Assembly (NCBI GenBank): GCA_918807975.1 | Contig: OU964930.1 | Location: 16,114,372 to 16,178,371, forward strand | DNA length: 64,000 bases | Source of the DNA: Aplidium turbinatum | Taxonomy: Eukaryota; Chordata; Ascidiacea; Aplousobranchia; Polyclinidae | Direction: 5' to 3' | In this document: in pieces, positions 24,551 through 35,217 of the stretch | Layout of the letters: every line of letters starts with the position of its first letter | Numbering within the stretch: the stretch's first letter is position 1 | The notes under the pieces: model-generated | Told to the model about the DNA's origin: nothing | Seen by the model: the letters and a program-made list of their open reading frames with translations, nothing else | Database searches by the model: none | Translations under genes and position numbers: made by a program

Positions 24551-26567
24551 AGGGTGGAGTGAAAAAAGTTTTTTGTTTAAATCGAAAAAAACGGGGTTCT
24601 TAAATTCCGACAAATGACCTAAAACTTCATTAAAAATTGACTTTAGGAGTTGCCCCCATTTTCCAGCCGGCAACCCCCCAATTTATGCAAGCGAGGGGGT
24701 AAAATTGCCCATCTCGGCAACCACTGGTCATAGAGTCATGATATATAGCTCAAAAGCTGCCAAAACATCATGTTTCTATCTGTCTTAGAAGAAAGTTTTC
24801 TCTATTATGAACACAAAACGAGTTATAGCCAAAAAACAATAAAACTACTATTTTTTTTTCAAATTTTGGCGTCATACACTACAGCTTGCAACATACATTA
24901 CAGTGCGGTTATTTACTCTCAATAAGCTAATGTGTTATTGATAAGTTAATGTTTTTATTTTTAACAGATTTGTTTGATCACTTTGCATTTTAACCCTTAG
25001 GCTTAGAAGGTTGGGTTCCTGGAGTCTTGCTCAGTTTGGGGGAGGGGGCTGTCGATTCTTCTTATGCTTTAGGAGTGATATCTCTGTTATTTTTTAAGGA
25101 ACGATTTCAAAATTTGGGATTCACTTTGTAAAATTATTCACGCTGAGCATATCCGAAAATTAAAACTATGTGAATTTTAGAACTGCTCATATACGTTGAA
25201 ATGTTGAGGTGACTTATGACTGTAATTGTAGCGTGAGTTTACACATGATTTTTTGGTAGAGTAATGAAGAACGTGCATTGCAATGTTGTGATTAAATTTT
25301 TTTTACATAATTTTACATTCAGCCAATTCCCTTCACGCTGTGAAACAGTTAAGATTAACGAGACGTGGGCCAAGTTAATTACTTTATCCAGCTGGTGGGA
25401 AAATTTTGAACAATAGAATATGAACTATTTCAGAGGATGTGCTGAGAAATGCCTTATATCTCTCAATTTATAACCTTTATTCGCTCATAATGTCAGCTCA
25501 ATAGAGGTGAATAAAGGTTAGGAAAAGTCAAGAAATCTCGTAGTCGCAGCCTCAGTGGTTTTAGAGATACAACTGTTGATACAAAAAAGTTCAGCCCCCC
25601 CCCCACCTTCAAAGGGTTAAATAAGTCCTTTTAATTCAATTGACATACCTATTCAATTTTTTTTTGTGATTATCGTGCCATCAGAAGGCCTGAATTGTCA
25701 TTTTAAAACACAGAGCCTTTTAGGATTAGCAAAGCTCACACTTGAAATACTGTAGGCTATTTCAACTGAGGAATTACAAATCAACGAAATTATGAAAAAA
25801 CGTAAGTTTGGGGGCGACTGGGAAATGAGTTTACCACTCTTCGAGTCTCCAGCCACCCAAATATATGTCAAACACAATCTGCCTCCAGCCGTAATCAAAC
25901 TCGTGCTTTGCCGCTGCAGTATTGAAAACCACGAGCAGTTCCGCTCGGCCATGTCGTTAACATGTCACACCAGGCAAAGCAACTTTTTCTGCAAAATGAG
26001 TATGAGTTCTTTGAAGTTCATCACCAAACACTTGTGATATTTTTGCACTGCTGCAATTAACATTATGCTTAATGTGAGTGCTTCATTGTGATGTTTTGAA
26101 CCGATGTTAAAAGGACTGTGTTGTGAATATTTTTGTATTATGGGCCCAATCTTCGGTATTATCAGTGTGTTACTATATCTTGTGCAACATATCAGATTTT
26201 GTTTTCAAAAAACTTATGACAGATCACAATTTGTCAGAAAACATGCTGAATTTTAACAAAAATATGTGTAAATTTTGTTTTTTTGGCTATAGCCTAACTC
26301 GTTTTGTACCGTATTGTAAATAGAGAAAACTTTCTTCTTAGGACAGATAGAAACATGATGTTTTGGCAGCTTTTGAGCTATATATCATGACTCTACGATC
26401 AGTGGTTGCCGAGATGGGCAATTTTACCCCCTCGCTTGCATAAATTGGGGGGTTGCCGGCTGGAAAATGGGGGCAACCTCGTAAAGTCCATTTTTAATGA
26501 AGTTTTAGGTCATTTGTCGGGATTTAAGAACCCCGTTTTTTTCGATTTAAACAAAAAACTTTATCCC
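24551..26567. mobile_element. TAGGGTGG-family DNA transposon, right tip missing
   Basis: Near copy of 43183-45202: starts AGGGTGGAGTGAAAAAAG and has the long inverted repeat around GGGTTGCCCCCATTTTCCAG at both ends. The right end stops inside the repeat (AACAAAAAACTTTA) and runs into an A/T-rich patch, so the last ~17 bp are lost. Nested in the hAT 23766-27535. Confidence 0.8.
25780..26037 (+). CDS. Uncharacterised transposon frame, copy A
   Basis: From ATG at 25792 it reads MKKRKFGGDWEMSLPLFE, continues through YVKHNLPPAVIKLVLCRC and HEQFRSAMSLTCHTRQSN, then diverges from copy B (44420-44707) after QSNFF because of a small length difference. I do not recognise the family. The opposite strand is also open here (25698-25952), so the coding strand is not certain. 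Conservation between two separate elements is the only support. Confidence 0.35.
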   Translation: MNEIMKKRKFGGDWEMSLPLFESPATQIYVKHNLPPAVIKLVLCRCSIENHEQFRSAMSLTCHTRQSNFFCKMSMSSLKFITKHL

Positions 26568-26709
26568 GCAATGCAGGATAAAGATAATAAAAAAAAATAA
26601 TAAAAAAAATAAAAAAAACTAGATTAGTTGACATCCAAGGGGTAAAATTTTTTGATCATAAGTTATTTTGCAAAAATTATGCTTCTTTTAGTAATGTCCT
26701 TCACATCAT

Positions 26710-26955
26710 TGAAATACTTATTTTATTACCTTGCCGTCATCGTCAACACATTTCGAACGTTGTTTTTCGTTGCTAAAAAGAATTCTTGGGGAGTGGCAAA
26801 CTTTTTTAAAATCAGCCACATTGGAGACACTCGTGCGAGTGTCGTTAGATGGTCCCTCACTACTGGATTACAATCCGGACAAAGCAGTTACTGCGTGGTG
26901 CAACGATTCTAATGTAGGACGTCGCCCAGGCCCAGACTTCAACAACGCTAAGTGA
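26710..26955 (+). pseudogene. hAT transposase C-terminal remnant
   Basis: The plus strand reads TLETLVRVSLDGPSLLDYNP and then AVTAWC and RRPGPDF, which resembles the end of hAT transposases (a 'LxxLxRIxxEGP' stretch, then an aspartate/tryptophan stretch). A degraded version is at about 42200-42480 on the minus strand, in the related element. The rest of the transposase is not readable here. Confidence 0.55.
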
Positions 26956-27735
26956 TCATTTTAGCATTGTTGCAAGTTTAATTTTATTTACTTGTGCTAT
27001 CGTTATTTTTATTTTGTATTTTGGCCTCCAAGCTGGTTTCAAGAAGATTTTCTGGGGGGGCTTCCCCCGGAAAATTTTGAAAAATTATTTTGAATTTGGG
27101 GCATTCTGAGAGGATGTTCAACAAAAACTTGCGTATGAATATTATTGTAAAATGGTGCTGTCCGGTGGCATAGCAAAATGATAAGATCATGCTTTCTTTG
27201 GCATTTTTCGGAAATAAAGCTATGTCTCTATGTTGATTGTTGAGTCTGGATGCAACATATTTCTTCCCCTGAAAAATTCGTACCCCGATTTCGTACCCTG
27301 AACTCGGAGTAACAAAATCAAATTTCGACCTATTTCGTCCCCTGAAAAGATCGAGAGAAATTTTGAAACGTTTGCGGCAACTCCGATCAGTAACTTCGGC
27401 TCTGTTGTCCATTGGAAATGACAAAATTACTGCATTTTCTGGGTAAATTGTGGGCCCCCTAATTTGCGGGCCCTGTGCGATCGCATGGTTTGCACACCCC
27501 AAAGACCGGCACTGCCCCCGCTTCCGGCGCCCCTGCCTACGGTATAAGCAGAGTCACTAAGGTCCGGCAAATTTTTTTGACATTTAAATGTTTCCTTTGT
27601 AATCTGGCAACACTAGTAGTTTTGATTTGTTGACAACACTGTGTGGTACTGGGTTTGTGAATTGATTTGTGAGCCGTGAGCGTTTTGAGGAAAGTTTCAA
27701 GTCGTTTTGGTTGCCAGGCTTAAAGTTTTTGCACA

Positions 27736-30700
27736 ATGTCTGAAACTATTCTATTGGAAGCTAGAAACATATTAAAGAAGCGGTTATGTGGTCATACCCT
27801 TCCTACGCAATGTCGTTCAGATGTTCAGTCTGCACTTCATGAACTTTCTGCAATATTGAAAAGAACAGTGGAATTTGGTGAAAGCAACTCGGTCTTGTTG
27901 GTCGGTATGAAAGGCAGTGGAAAGAGCGTAGTGATACGAAAAGCATTGGAAGATATCGAAAGAACAGAGACAAATTTTTTGATTGTGCGATTGAATGGCT
28001 ATATGCAAACTAATGATCGGTGAGTACAATACTTGGTAGAATTAGTTAGTTAGTGCACGGTTTTATGTCCTTTGTTACCCGTATTGTGAGGGTTGAATGT
28101 AAAGGCTATAGTTACCATGTAGGCTACAACAATCTCTGTACATGGTAACATTCTGTATGTATAATATACGCCAACCATAGCTTCTAAGGCTATGCTTACC
28201 TAACGCTACTCAAAATGTTAAAATTACAATAATGCATATATTATGTGAATCGCAAGTTTGCACAAAAGTACTATAAACACACAAACTTGGTACAAATAAA
28301 ATGAAAAAAATGGTGGAACCAAAGAATTAAAAGTATAGGCCACTTTTATAAAACATGCAATTTTTTAGAATGGAGTGTGGGTAATTTGTACTGCCAGCAA
28401 ACTTACTCGTTTAACTATGAAAATATATTATGATCATTGAGATCAGTCACTCTTGGGATAACAGCTATATAATTCATATAAGGACAGTGGAATACCGGGA
28501 TGACTCGCTTTATTGATTTTTCATACGATATGGACAGCTGGAGGGTCATTGAGAAATTTAAAAATTGGCAGAACTGCAAAAAGTTTTCTTTGCTTTTATG
28601 TAAATCCATTTTTATCAAATGAAATGTTATATTTTGCGTGAGGTTTAGGATGCTAAAACATCGGCAGAACCTTGCTACTGCAGTGTGAGGCTAACTACTG
28701 TTACCACTGCAGCGTGAAATCTATTGCTGCATTATTATGACTAGTATGGCATTACATAAACATGCTATCACATATTTTCATGCATTTATTTTGGCAATAC
28801 ACGCTTTGTACACATGCAGGCAAATTACATACACTGCACCTGGGTATGCGACATATGGCGGTAGACCTTAAGCTGCAGTTGCACCAAATTTTGTCATAAT
28901 ACTATGACCCTCCAGTTGTCCACCTCCCTTTTAAGTGAGCAATCCCCTACTTCTACTATCCTTAAATTCATACCCTGGATTTGTTTTAAACTGAATAACA
29001 TGAAGCAGCTTCAGAGTTTCCCACAAAAAATGGTAATTTTTTCAGCCAAATGAAAATTCATAATTTTATTTATCTGAAACAATTCAAGCTTCTGCACTGA
29101 CTGCAACGACTGAACATTGGCATATTTAGTGTTACAGGGCAGGTGCAGATTACTACATAGGCTATAAATCAGTATAATAGGGTTAAGTTTCATTTATGTT
29201 TTAAATTTTTTTTGTTTTTTTTCTTGTTTTCAAACTTTCATATCAAAACTATTTTAAGCCTTTTTGCACCTGTAACCACACACAGGAAAACAGCCTAGCC
29301 TATTTATTCTTTTACAAAGATTTTGAAATTTTGTGGTAGGCTATGTATCCACTAATGAATTAGTAGGTCAATTTTTTTAAACAAACTTACCAAAACGGCA
29401 TACAGATTACTAAGCCACCATGTCTATGATTTGTTTTAACTAATGTTCCTTAACTAATTCGCCCCGATAGCTCAGTTGGTAGCATGAGACTTCTGGAATG
29501 AAGAAACTTCAAGATCAAATGACGCTAGTTTGACTCTCAGGGTGGCACTTGAGCGACGCATTTTGCTCTCTATTTAGCGGCATCTAATGTATGGAATGAA
29601 AAAAATGGAAATAAATGTAAAGAATGGACACCAAGATATGCAAGAAGAACTAGAGGGAGACCAAAAAGAAGATGGCGAGATGACATAGAAGAAAAGATTG
29701 GCATCACCTGGATGAGAACAGCAAAAGACAGAAAGGTGTGGAAACATGTGTGGAGGCCATTTGCCAGCAGTGGCATGACCGGCTGATGATGAATGTATGG
29801 AATAATTCCCCGGCAATAAGACTTCAACAATTGGAAACTTCACTCCTGTCAATCTCGGTGACTGGCCCTGCGTCAGTGATTCAAAGCCTCTACAAGTATG
29901 TGAAACTGCCAGTCGTATCAAGCTCTGCAAGAAGCTTTCCCAGTCCGAGGATAAAGAAAGATTCAATCAATATTAAATCGCTTTTCAAACATGTGGCATC
30001 GTGAAGTATCTACGAAATTCACCTCCTGTGCTACTCATAAAACATATTGATTTAACAGAAATTGCTTATTTTTTTTCATTATAAACAATAAGATGTGGAA
30101 GTTTCATAATTGATGTTTGAAATTCGCCAACTGTAGGCTGATTATTAGGGTGGAGTGAAACATAGGTTAAAAATGAAAGTTGATAGAATCAATCTGTAAT
30201 AGTTACTAAAAGTTGTGATGTGGTAAATGTATTCACATGCTGAAATATTTTTGATTTTGATCAACGTTTACGTCTGCCGCAAGTCCATTGAAGTTTTCAC
30301 TGGTATTTTGGAGCTATGACGTCATCACAATTAGCAGATCGTCACTTTTATCTAACTTCTACCTTCGGTACTTCTATCTAACAATATCAGAGTTGTAAAT
30401 TACACATAAATCGTTGCAATGCAGTGGAAAATACATCTTTTAGAACGCTTGTTGCATGTATATGATCAACTGATAAGAAAAAACACGGATTTTAAGCTAT
30501 TTTCTTCAAATTTCTGTTCCTTTCACAAGTTCATCACCACAGTTTAAGCAAGTATGTGCAATGAAGGTAAAGCAAACTACAGTAGAAAAGTGTTTTTCTT
30601 AATATGACAATATTGAGATTTCGGTTGCCTGTTTACTTTTGATCCCATATAAATATTGTAAACGCTTTTTAAATCATCAGCTTATACAGTACATGGGCGT

Positions 30701-33700
30701 TGGCAGAAATATTGCAGGGGGAGGGGGCAAACATCTTTTAAGCCAAATTTCATCTTGTGAGCTACAACGAGTGCAACGTAGCTAAGTGTATTGATGAAAT
30801 GTAACGTAAATTTGGACGGCACGAGCGAAAACGTTACAATTAAAGATATTTCCAAGGCATACTTAGCGATAGTTTCCGAAAGCGCGAAAAAATAGTCCTG
30901 GAAAAATGTTGGTTTACTTCGAAGAAAATTGGATGAAAAAGATATTATCGCCCAAAGGTAAGAAACATTTTTGAAAGTATCGTTTTCATAAGGAAAGAAA
31001 TGTTTATAAAACCCAAATCCAGGGGGACAAGTGCCCCTCTCTGCCGACTCCCATGAGTTTAAATCTCATTAAGCACTCCATTTGCCAAAAACTCTCGTTT
31101 TGTATTGAATACAGGCATTTCTAATTTTGACTGCAGTCTACTTCGAATGAATCCGTCCCGTTGTTTCTGCCCACACACCGCAGATGTTGCTTCAGTAACG
31201 AGGCGCACGGACCTTTCCACGGCTTGCGTGTGACACGGATAGCTAGGAAATTCAAGCTCTGGAGCTGCAGCATCTTGAATGAAGGACATTAACTGACTGT
31301 CCGGTATGTCTCGAGTTAGTGGTGGTTCATATCTCTCTGTATGCTGCCAATCAATCAGTTCAAAGTATTCGTTTGCTTCAAAGATCAAGAGTGGAACTTT
31401 AAAGAGACGAATGGAATCTCCATGACCTTGTTTTCTGGAAAGTATCCTTCTCAGTGCTAATTTTCTGTTGTACAGACGTTCATCTACCAACATCCACAGC
31501 AATAGGTTCTCTTGGTGAGCAAAAAAGGCATTTCGGTTGATACCAGGGACAACTATTGCTTTTAGTTCAGCGCTAAGACAGCGCGACTTTTTAACTACGT
31601 GAAACAAAGTGTTTAGCTCCTTTACAGTAAGTAGTACAGGAAGGTTGCGTTTTCACTGCAAACCACGTTGGAGCGTATAACTTGGCAATGTAGGCTACTC
31701 CACCAAAAGTTTCCTTGCTTCAGTTGTCCCATTAGGTCATGACGATGTCGCCGCCAATGTGCGGGTTCAACTATGGCAGGAGAGACTGGCAGCCGGACCG
31801 ACATTGGCCAATATGGAGCTCACACCCATGGAGAGCCTTCCTCCCAGAAAACGTGAACCGTGGAAGTATTGGCGATGCCTCAACCGCTTAAGAACTGGTA
31901 TTGGCAGGTGTAAAATCTTGATGAGACACTGGGGGTATTCCATGGGGAGCACAAGTTGCAAATGCGGACAGGAGCAAACGATGCAACTTCTACTCGAATG
32001 CCCTGACCTAAAAGCAAGGTGCTCTGCACAGGATTTGGCCGAGTTCAACGATAGAGCAAGAGCCTGCGTGATGCTCTGGGCTACGGCCGTGTGATACACG
32101 ATGAAGAAGACCAACGCTCTCAGATTTTACAGGGATTGTTTCGTGAAACATAAAGCTTCAAAATGCGATTGGTTGTTGTCAGCCATCTGGAGTGATTCAT
32201 CTTTCTTGGATTACAATAGGCAAGCTTGGCATCACAACGCCCTGAGCTAATTGCTTTACAGATGCCATACAAGTACAGTAGGCTACTGCTGGTCTGTGCT
32301 TAAGCTCACGTCAATTGAAGGCAGTTGAATATCAACAGCCTCAAACTCTGTGACTGGTAAACTGTCACAGTCTTCAAGTTTTTTACCAATGGAGCCAGAA
32401 AAACTTAGTGGACCAGATGTAACTCCATCAAGATAATGCATCAAGTGTCTCAGTGGTAATTCATTAAAATGCAACAGACGTACAAACCGCTGCAATGGCT
32501 TTTTCAGGCCCTTTTTAAGAATTGCATATTTCCGATTATGTTGCTTAAATGGACTAATTGAATCGTAAGAAATATCCTCTATGACGTCACATGCGATGGT
32601 TTTGTTGCGGAAAAAAATCTGAAGCAAATTGTGATATTTAATCAGCACATCCCTTGTAATCTTGAACTTGCTTGCGGCAGACGAAAACTTTATTTTAAAA
32701 CGCTGAAATTTTCAAAGCTTAATAGTCAAGCCACACTACAACTTTTAATCGCTATTACAGAGCAAAAATCAAAATTTTCTTTTTTCACTCCACCCTACTG
32801 ATTATATGCCTCATTTTGTACAAAACATAAAAAGAAAGTCTAGTAAAGTACTGTAGGTGTAAGCTAGTCATGGTCTTAAGTTTTTGTCACTTATATATGT
32901 AACAACTTAAATTGTTATGTTCTATCCATTGTTATACAGAATGATAAAACATAGCCTATATTCCCTAGTTGTGCCCCTGTTCTAGTCATAATGTGATGCT
33001 TTAATGATGTTTCTATTGACCAGTGATGCCATCTTACATCGTCCTGGAGTAGTTTATCAACAATTGTAGTTTGATTATTATTTATGAAGTCACAGTTTTT
33101 AATTGATTGACAGTGGTATCCACAGTAGCCTATAGATATTTCATTTGTGAACGTGCAGAACTGTACATTTATAGGTTACTTTTTTGCAGAATCGCTTTAG
33201 ATGAAATCACGAGGCAGCTTAATTTGGAAAACACGTTGGGAGACAAGGTGTTCGGTTCATTCTCTGAGACTCTTTCTTTTCTCCTTCAAGCTCTTCAAAG
33301 TGGAAATTCGTCAAAATCATTTCCAATATTATTTATTTTGGAAGAGTTCGACTTGTTTGCCCACCATAAAAACCAAACTCTCTTGTATAACCTGTTTGAT
33401 ATTACTCAAGCAGGCATGACTCCAATGGCTGTGGTTGGTCTTACAAGTCGTATGGATGTTATGGAACTTCTTGAAAAGCGTGTTAAGTCTCGATTTTCTC
33501 ATCGTAAAATTTTTATTTGCAACTCATGGAAATTTGAAGATTTTGTTTCTGGTTTTGTAGATTGCTTAAAGCTCACAAATGAAAATCAAAAGAACGCATT
33601 CAAGTGGAAATCCTTTGTCACCAAATGGAACGCTAGTGTTATTGAACTTTCAAAGAACCTCTCTGTTTTAGATACACTGACTAAATTATTCAACCTTAGC

Positions 33701-34195
33701 AAAGAAATAACAGGATTACAGAGGCTGTTGCTATTGCCTGTCAGTAAACTAAGTTCTGATCACCCAGTTTTAACTCCAACTGACATTGCAGACTCTGCTA
33801 AATGGATGTTTATGGATTCAAGATCAAACATATTGCGCGGAGTATCGGTGCTTGAACTGTGCTTAGTTATAGCGATGTATCACTTGACAAACATTTACGA
33901 AGGAGAACCTTTTAATTTTCAAATGGTCTACAATGAATTTTTGAAGTTTTCACATAAAAACTCCCTGGTGCTGCAAAACCCGACTAAACCAGTGGTTTTA
34001 AAAGCGTATGAAAATCTCATAGAACTAGAACTGCTGAAAACGAAAGACAATCATTTGAACAGCGTTTCAAAAGTTCAAAAAGAATATCGACCCATGATTT
34101 TGTTAGTAAATCGTAACCAACTCAAAGATGCAGTTTCCAAATACCCTGACTGTCCCACTGATGTAAAGAATTGGGCAGAATCGTCAATATTATAA
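27736..34195 (+). CDS. ORC4: Origin recognition complex subunit 4 (ORC4), two exons
   Basis: Nuclear AAA+ ATPase subunit of the complex that marks replication origins and loads MCM helicases. Exon 1 is 27736-28019 (donor GTGAGT) and exon 2 is 33190-34195 (acceptor TTTTTTGCAG); they join in phase (CG|A) to give 429 residues, close to human ORC4 (436). Walker A is GMKGSGKS (57-64). Walker B is ILFILEEFD (141-149), where vertebrates have DEFD. Highly conserved blocks include ALDEITRQLNLEN, GDKVFGSF, LFAHHKNQTLLYNLFDI, LLEKRVKSRFSHR, EPFNFQMVYNEF and YPDCPTDV. The C-terminal winged-helix part is in exon 2. The ATG at 27736 is the first in frame and fits the family start. The 5.2-kb intron is loaded with repeats. 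Vertebrate ORC4 has many exons, so introns appear to have been lost here. No clear AATAAA was found just 3' of the stop. Confidence 0.97.
29461..29912 (+). mobile_element. tRNA-Lys-like SINE split by a LINE insertion
   Basis: The head GCCCCGATAGCTCAGTTGG is very close to the 5' half of a tRNA-Lys. The B-box region is decayed (CTAGTTTGACTCTC). The body continues after the LINE insert with TTCACTCCTGTCAATCTCGG and matches the SINE at 21400. Too decayed to be a working tRNA gene. Confidence 0.75.
29598..29791 (+). mobile_element. 5'-truncated LINE, reverse transcriptase C-terminus, 194 bp
   Basis: Reads RGRPKRRWRDDIEEKIG, then TWMRTAKDRKVW, the usual C-terminal end of many non-LTR reverse transcriptases, and ends in a TGATGATGA tail. 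It is flanked by AATGTATGGAAT at 29586-29597 and 29792-29803, a 12-bp target duplication, inside the SINE. Confidence 0.85.
30692..31055. mobile_element. Probable nested MITE
   Basis: CATGGGCGTTGGCAGAAA with a G-rich run is mirrored by CTCTGCCGACTCCCATG at the right. Inserted just 3' of the protein remnant of the 30146 element. No clear target duplication, so limits are approximate. Confidence 0.5.
31059..32648 (-). pseudogene. Transposon protein gene split by a LINE fragment
   Basis: The 5' part (about 32648 down to 32120) reads CDVIEDISYDSISPF, LLHFNELPLRHLMHYLDG, SGPLSFSGSIGKKL, YLYGICKAISSG, then NHSRWLTTTNRILKLYVS; a small break lies near 32285. The 3' part (31607-31059, 182 residues) reads IVVPGINRNAFFAHQENLL, then CHTQAVERSVRLVTEATSAV, CGQKQRDGFIRSRL and a stop. 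The order matches an uncharacterised invertebrate transposon protein I know with RWLTTA and CHTQAVERCVKLV motifs. AVERSVRL also resembles AERGIKLI in the 13363-16192 element. A plus-strand LINE piece interrupts it. Confidence 0.7.
31735..32115 (+). mobile_element. LINE fragment, reverse transcriptase C-terminus
   Basis: Reads VRVQLWQERLAAG, then RCLNRLRTGIGRCK, MRHWGYSMGSTSCKCGQEQT and LLLECPDLKA, followed by a stop and a short GAAGAAG tail. It has the WRxLNRLRTGxGR and CxCG...H/LLLxCP signature of an invertebrate LINE group also present at 49185-49821, but of a different family. Confidence 0.7.
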
Positions 34196-35217
34196 AAAGT
34201 CGTCTTGTTGTTGACAGAATTATGCTAAAGACGCTTAGATTATAGTTCAATGTACCGGTAACTAAATGCGTCATTTCTTCTTTGCTCAACCATGCCAATA
34301 TTTGTGGTCATGCCATGGCCAACATCACTGTGAAGACCGTCGTCCTCTTTTTGTAATGCTTTTGCGCATGCGCACAAATCGTAATGACAACTTTATCGTA
34401 TTTGACTGTAATATCAGGACTAGAAAAACTGTAACTTATGCGACTGTCTTGTGCGAGATTTTGTGAAGTAACATGTAATATATGAACTTGAAATGACGTC
34501 AGAAAAAGTGGTGTAAATACAACATGAGGCAATGTGATACATACAGTCTTTCTGAAAAATAATATCCAGAGTAGGATGGGGGGTTTCACACGGAAATTTT
34601 AACAATTTTTAGCAAAAATCTAAACCTTGATAATTTAAATTTGAAAAATTTTGTCAAGTAACCCCCCTCCCAACGTAACGCACCAGCGTTAGATAACCTA
34701 TTTGAAGGGTAAATACTAGAACCTGACCATACACTGACAAGGAAGAAACTTTAATTTCCAGTTTTCGAAACCCACGCTTTTTGTATTTCAGCTCATGCTT
34801 TACTTTCATGTTGATTCCATGGTCAGGCTCTCGTGTTTCCTATTTGAAGACGTCCTCTTGGATTTTGAAGGCTCTCGTACTGCATTATTTCATAAATCAG
34901 ACTATAGCAGCTTTAGGTGATGAGTTCACAAGATACTCATTTGTAAACCTCGCGGGATGCCAATAGTTAGCGGCAGCTGATTTGCGAACATCTTCGAAGC
35001 GATATCATTTCCTGGCTAACGGACTAGACATTTCTTTCAATCATATTTCACTTTAGCAAACAATTTTGAAGGAAAATGATAAAACACTGATGTATACGAC
35101 GAATGATAAAACAAGCTCACCAAGCAAAGATAAAATTCAATTGCACACAAATACTGCAGAAAAAGCAATAGAATCTCTTGAAATTTCATTGCATGAAAAA
35201 ATAGCAAACAAAATGCA
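34196..35217. other. Gap between convergent ORC4 and rabenosyn-5
   Basis: Both genes end towards this 1-kb stretch. Only short frames are present; no repeats with ends were recognised. Both 3' untranslated regions must lie here, but no standard AATAAA could be assigned to either. Confidence 0.6.

Larger units (their letters stand above)
23766..27535 (+). mobile_element. hAT transposon with nested SINE and nested TAGGGTGG element
   Basis: Starts CAGGGGCGCCGGAACG and ends CTTCCGGCGCCCCTG; exact 8-bp duplication CCTACGGT (23758-23765 and 27536-27543). A related, shorter copy lies inverted at 41833-43173 and shares the blocks around GACCGGCGGCCAAACTTGGC and CCATGGCCGC. Its right end is 200 bp upstream of the ORC4 start codon. 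Confidence 0.88.
30146..32797 (-). mobile_element. TAGGGTGG-family DNA transposon with protein remnants
   Basis: Starts TAGGGTGGAGTGAAA and ends TTTCACTCCACCCTA with an exact 8-bp duplication CTGATTAT (30138-30145 and 32798-32805). It lies in the ORC4 intron in the opposite sense to ORC4. It carries a split minus-strand gene, a LINE fragment (about 31735-32115) and a probable MITE (30692-31055). Confidence 0.88.
28020..33189 (+). other. ORC4 intron (5.2 kb)
   Basis: Holds an interrupted SINE (29461-29912) and a 2.65-kb TAGGGTGG element (30146-32797). The rest, 28020-29460 and 32798-33189, shows no recognisable coding or repeat ends. Confidence 0.8.

Noticed and set aside
29461-29545. Possible tRNA-Lys gene
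   Set aside because: Only the 5' half is close to tRNA-Lys; the B box is decayed and the same body occurs in another SINE copy.
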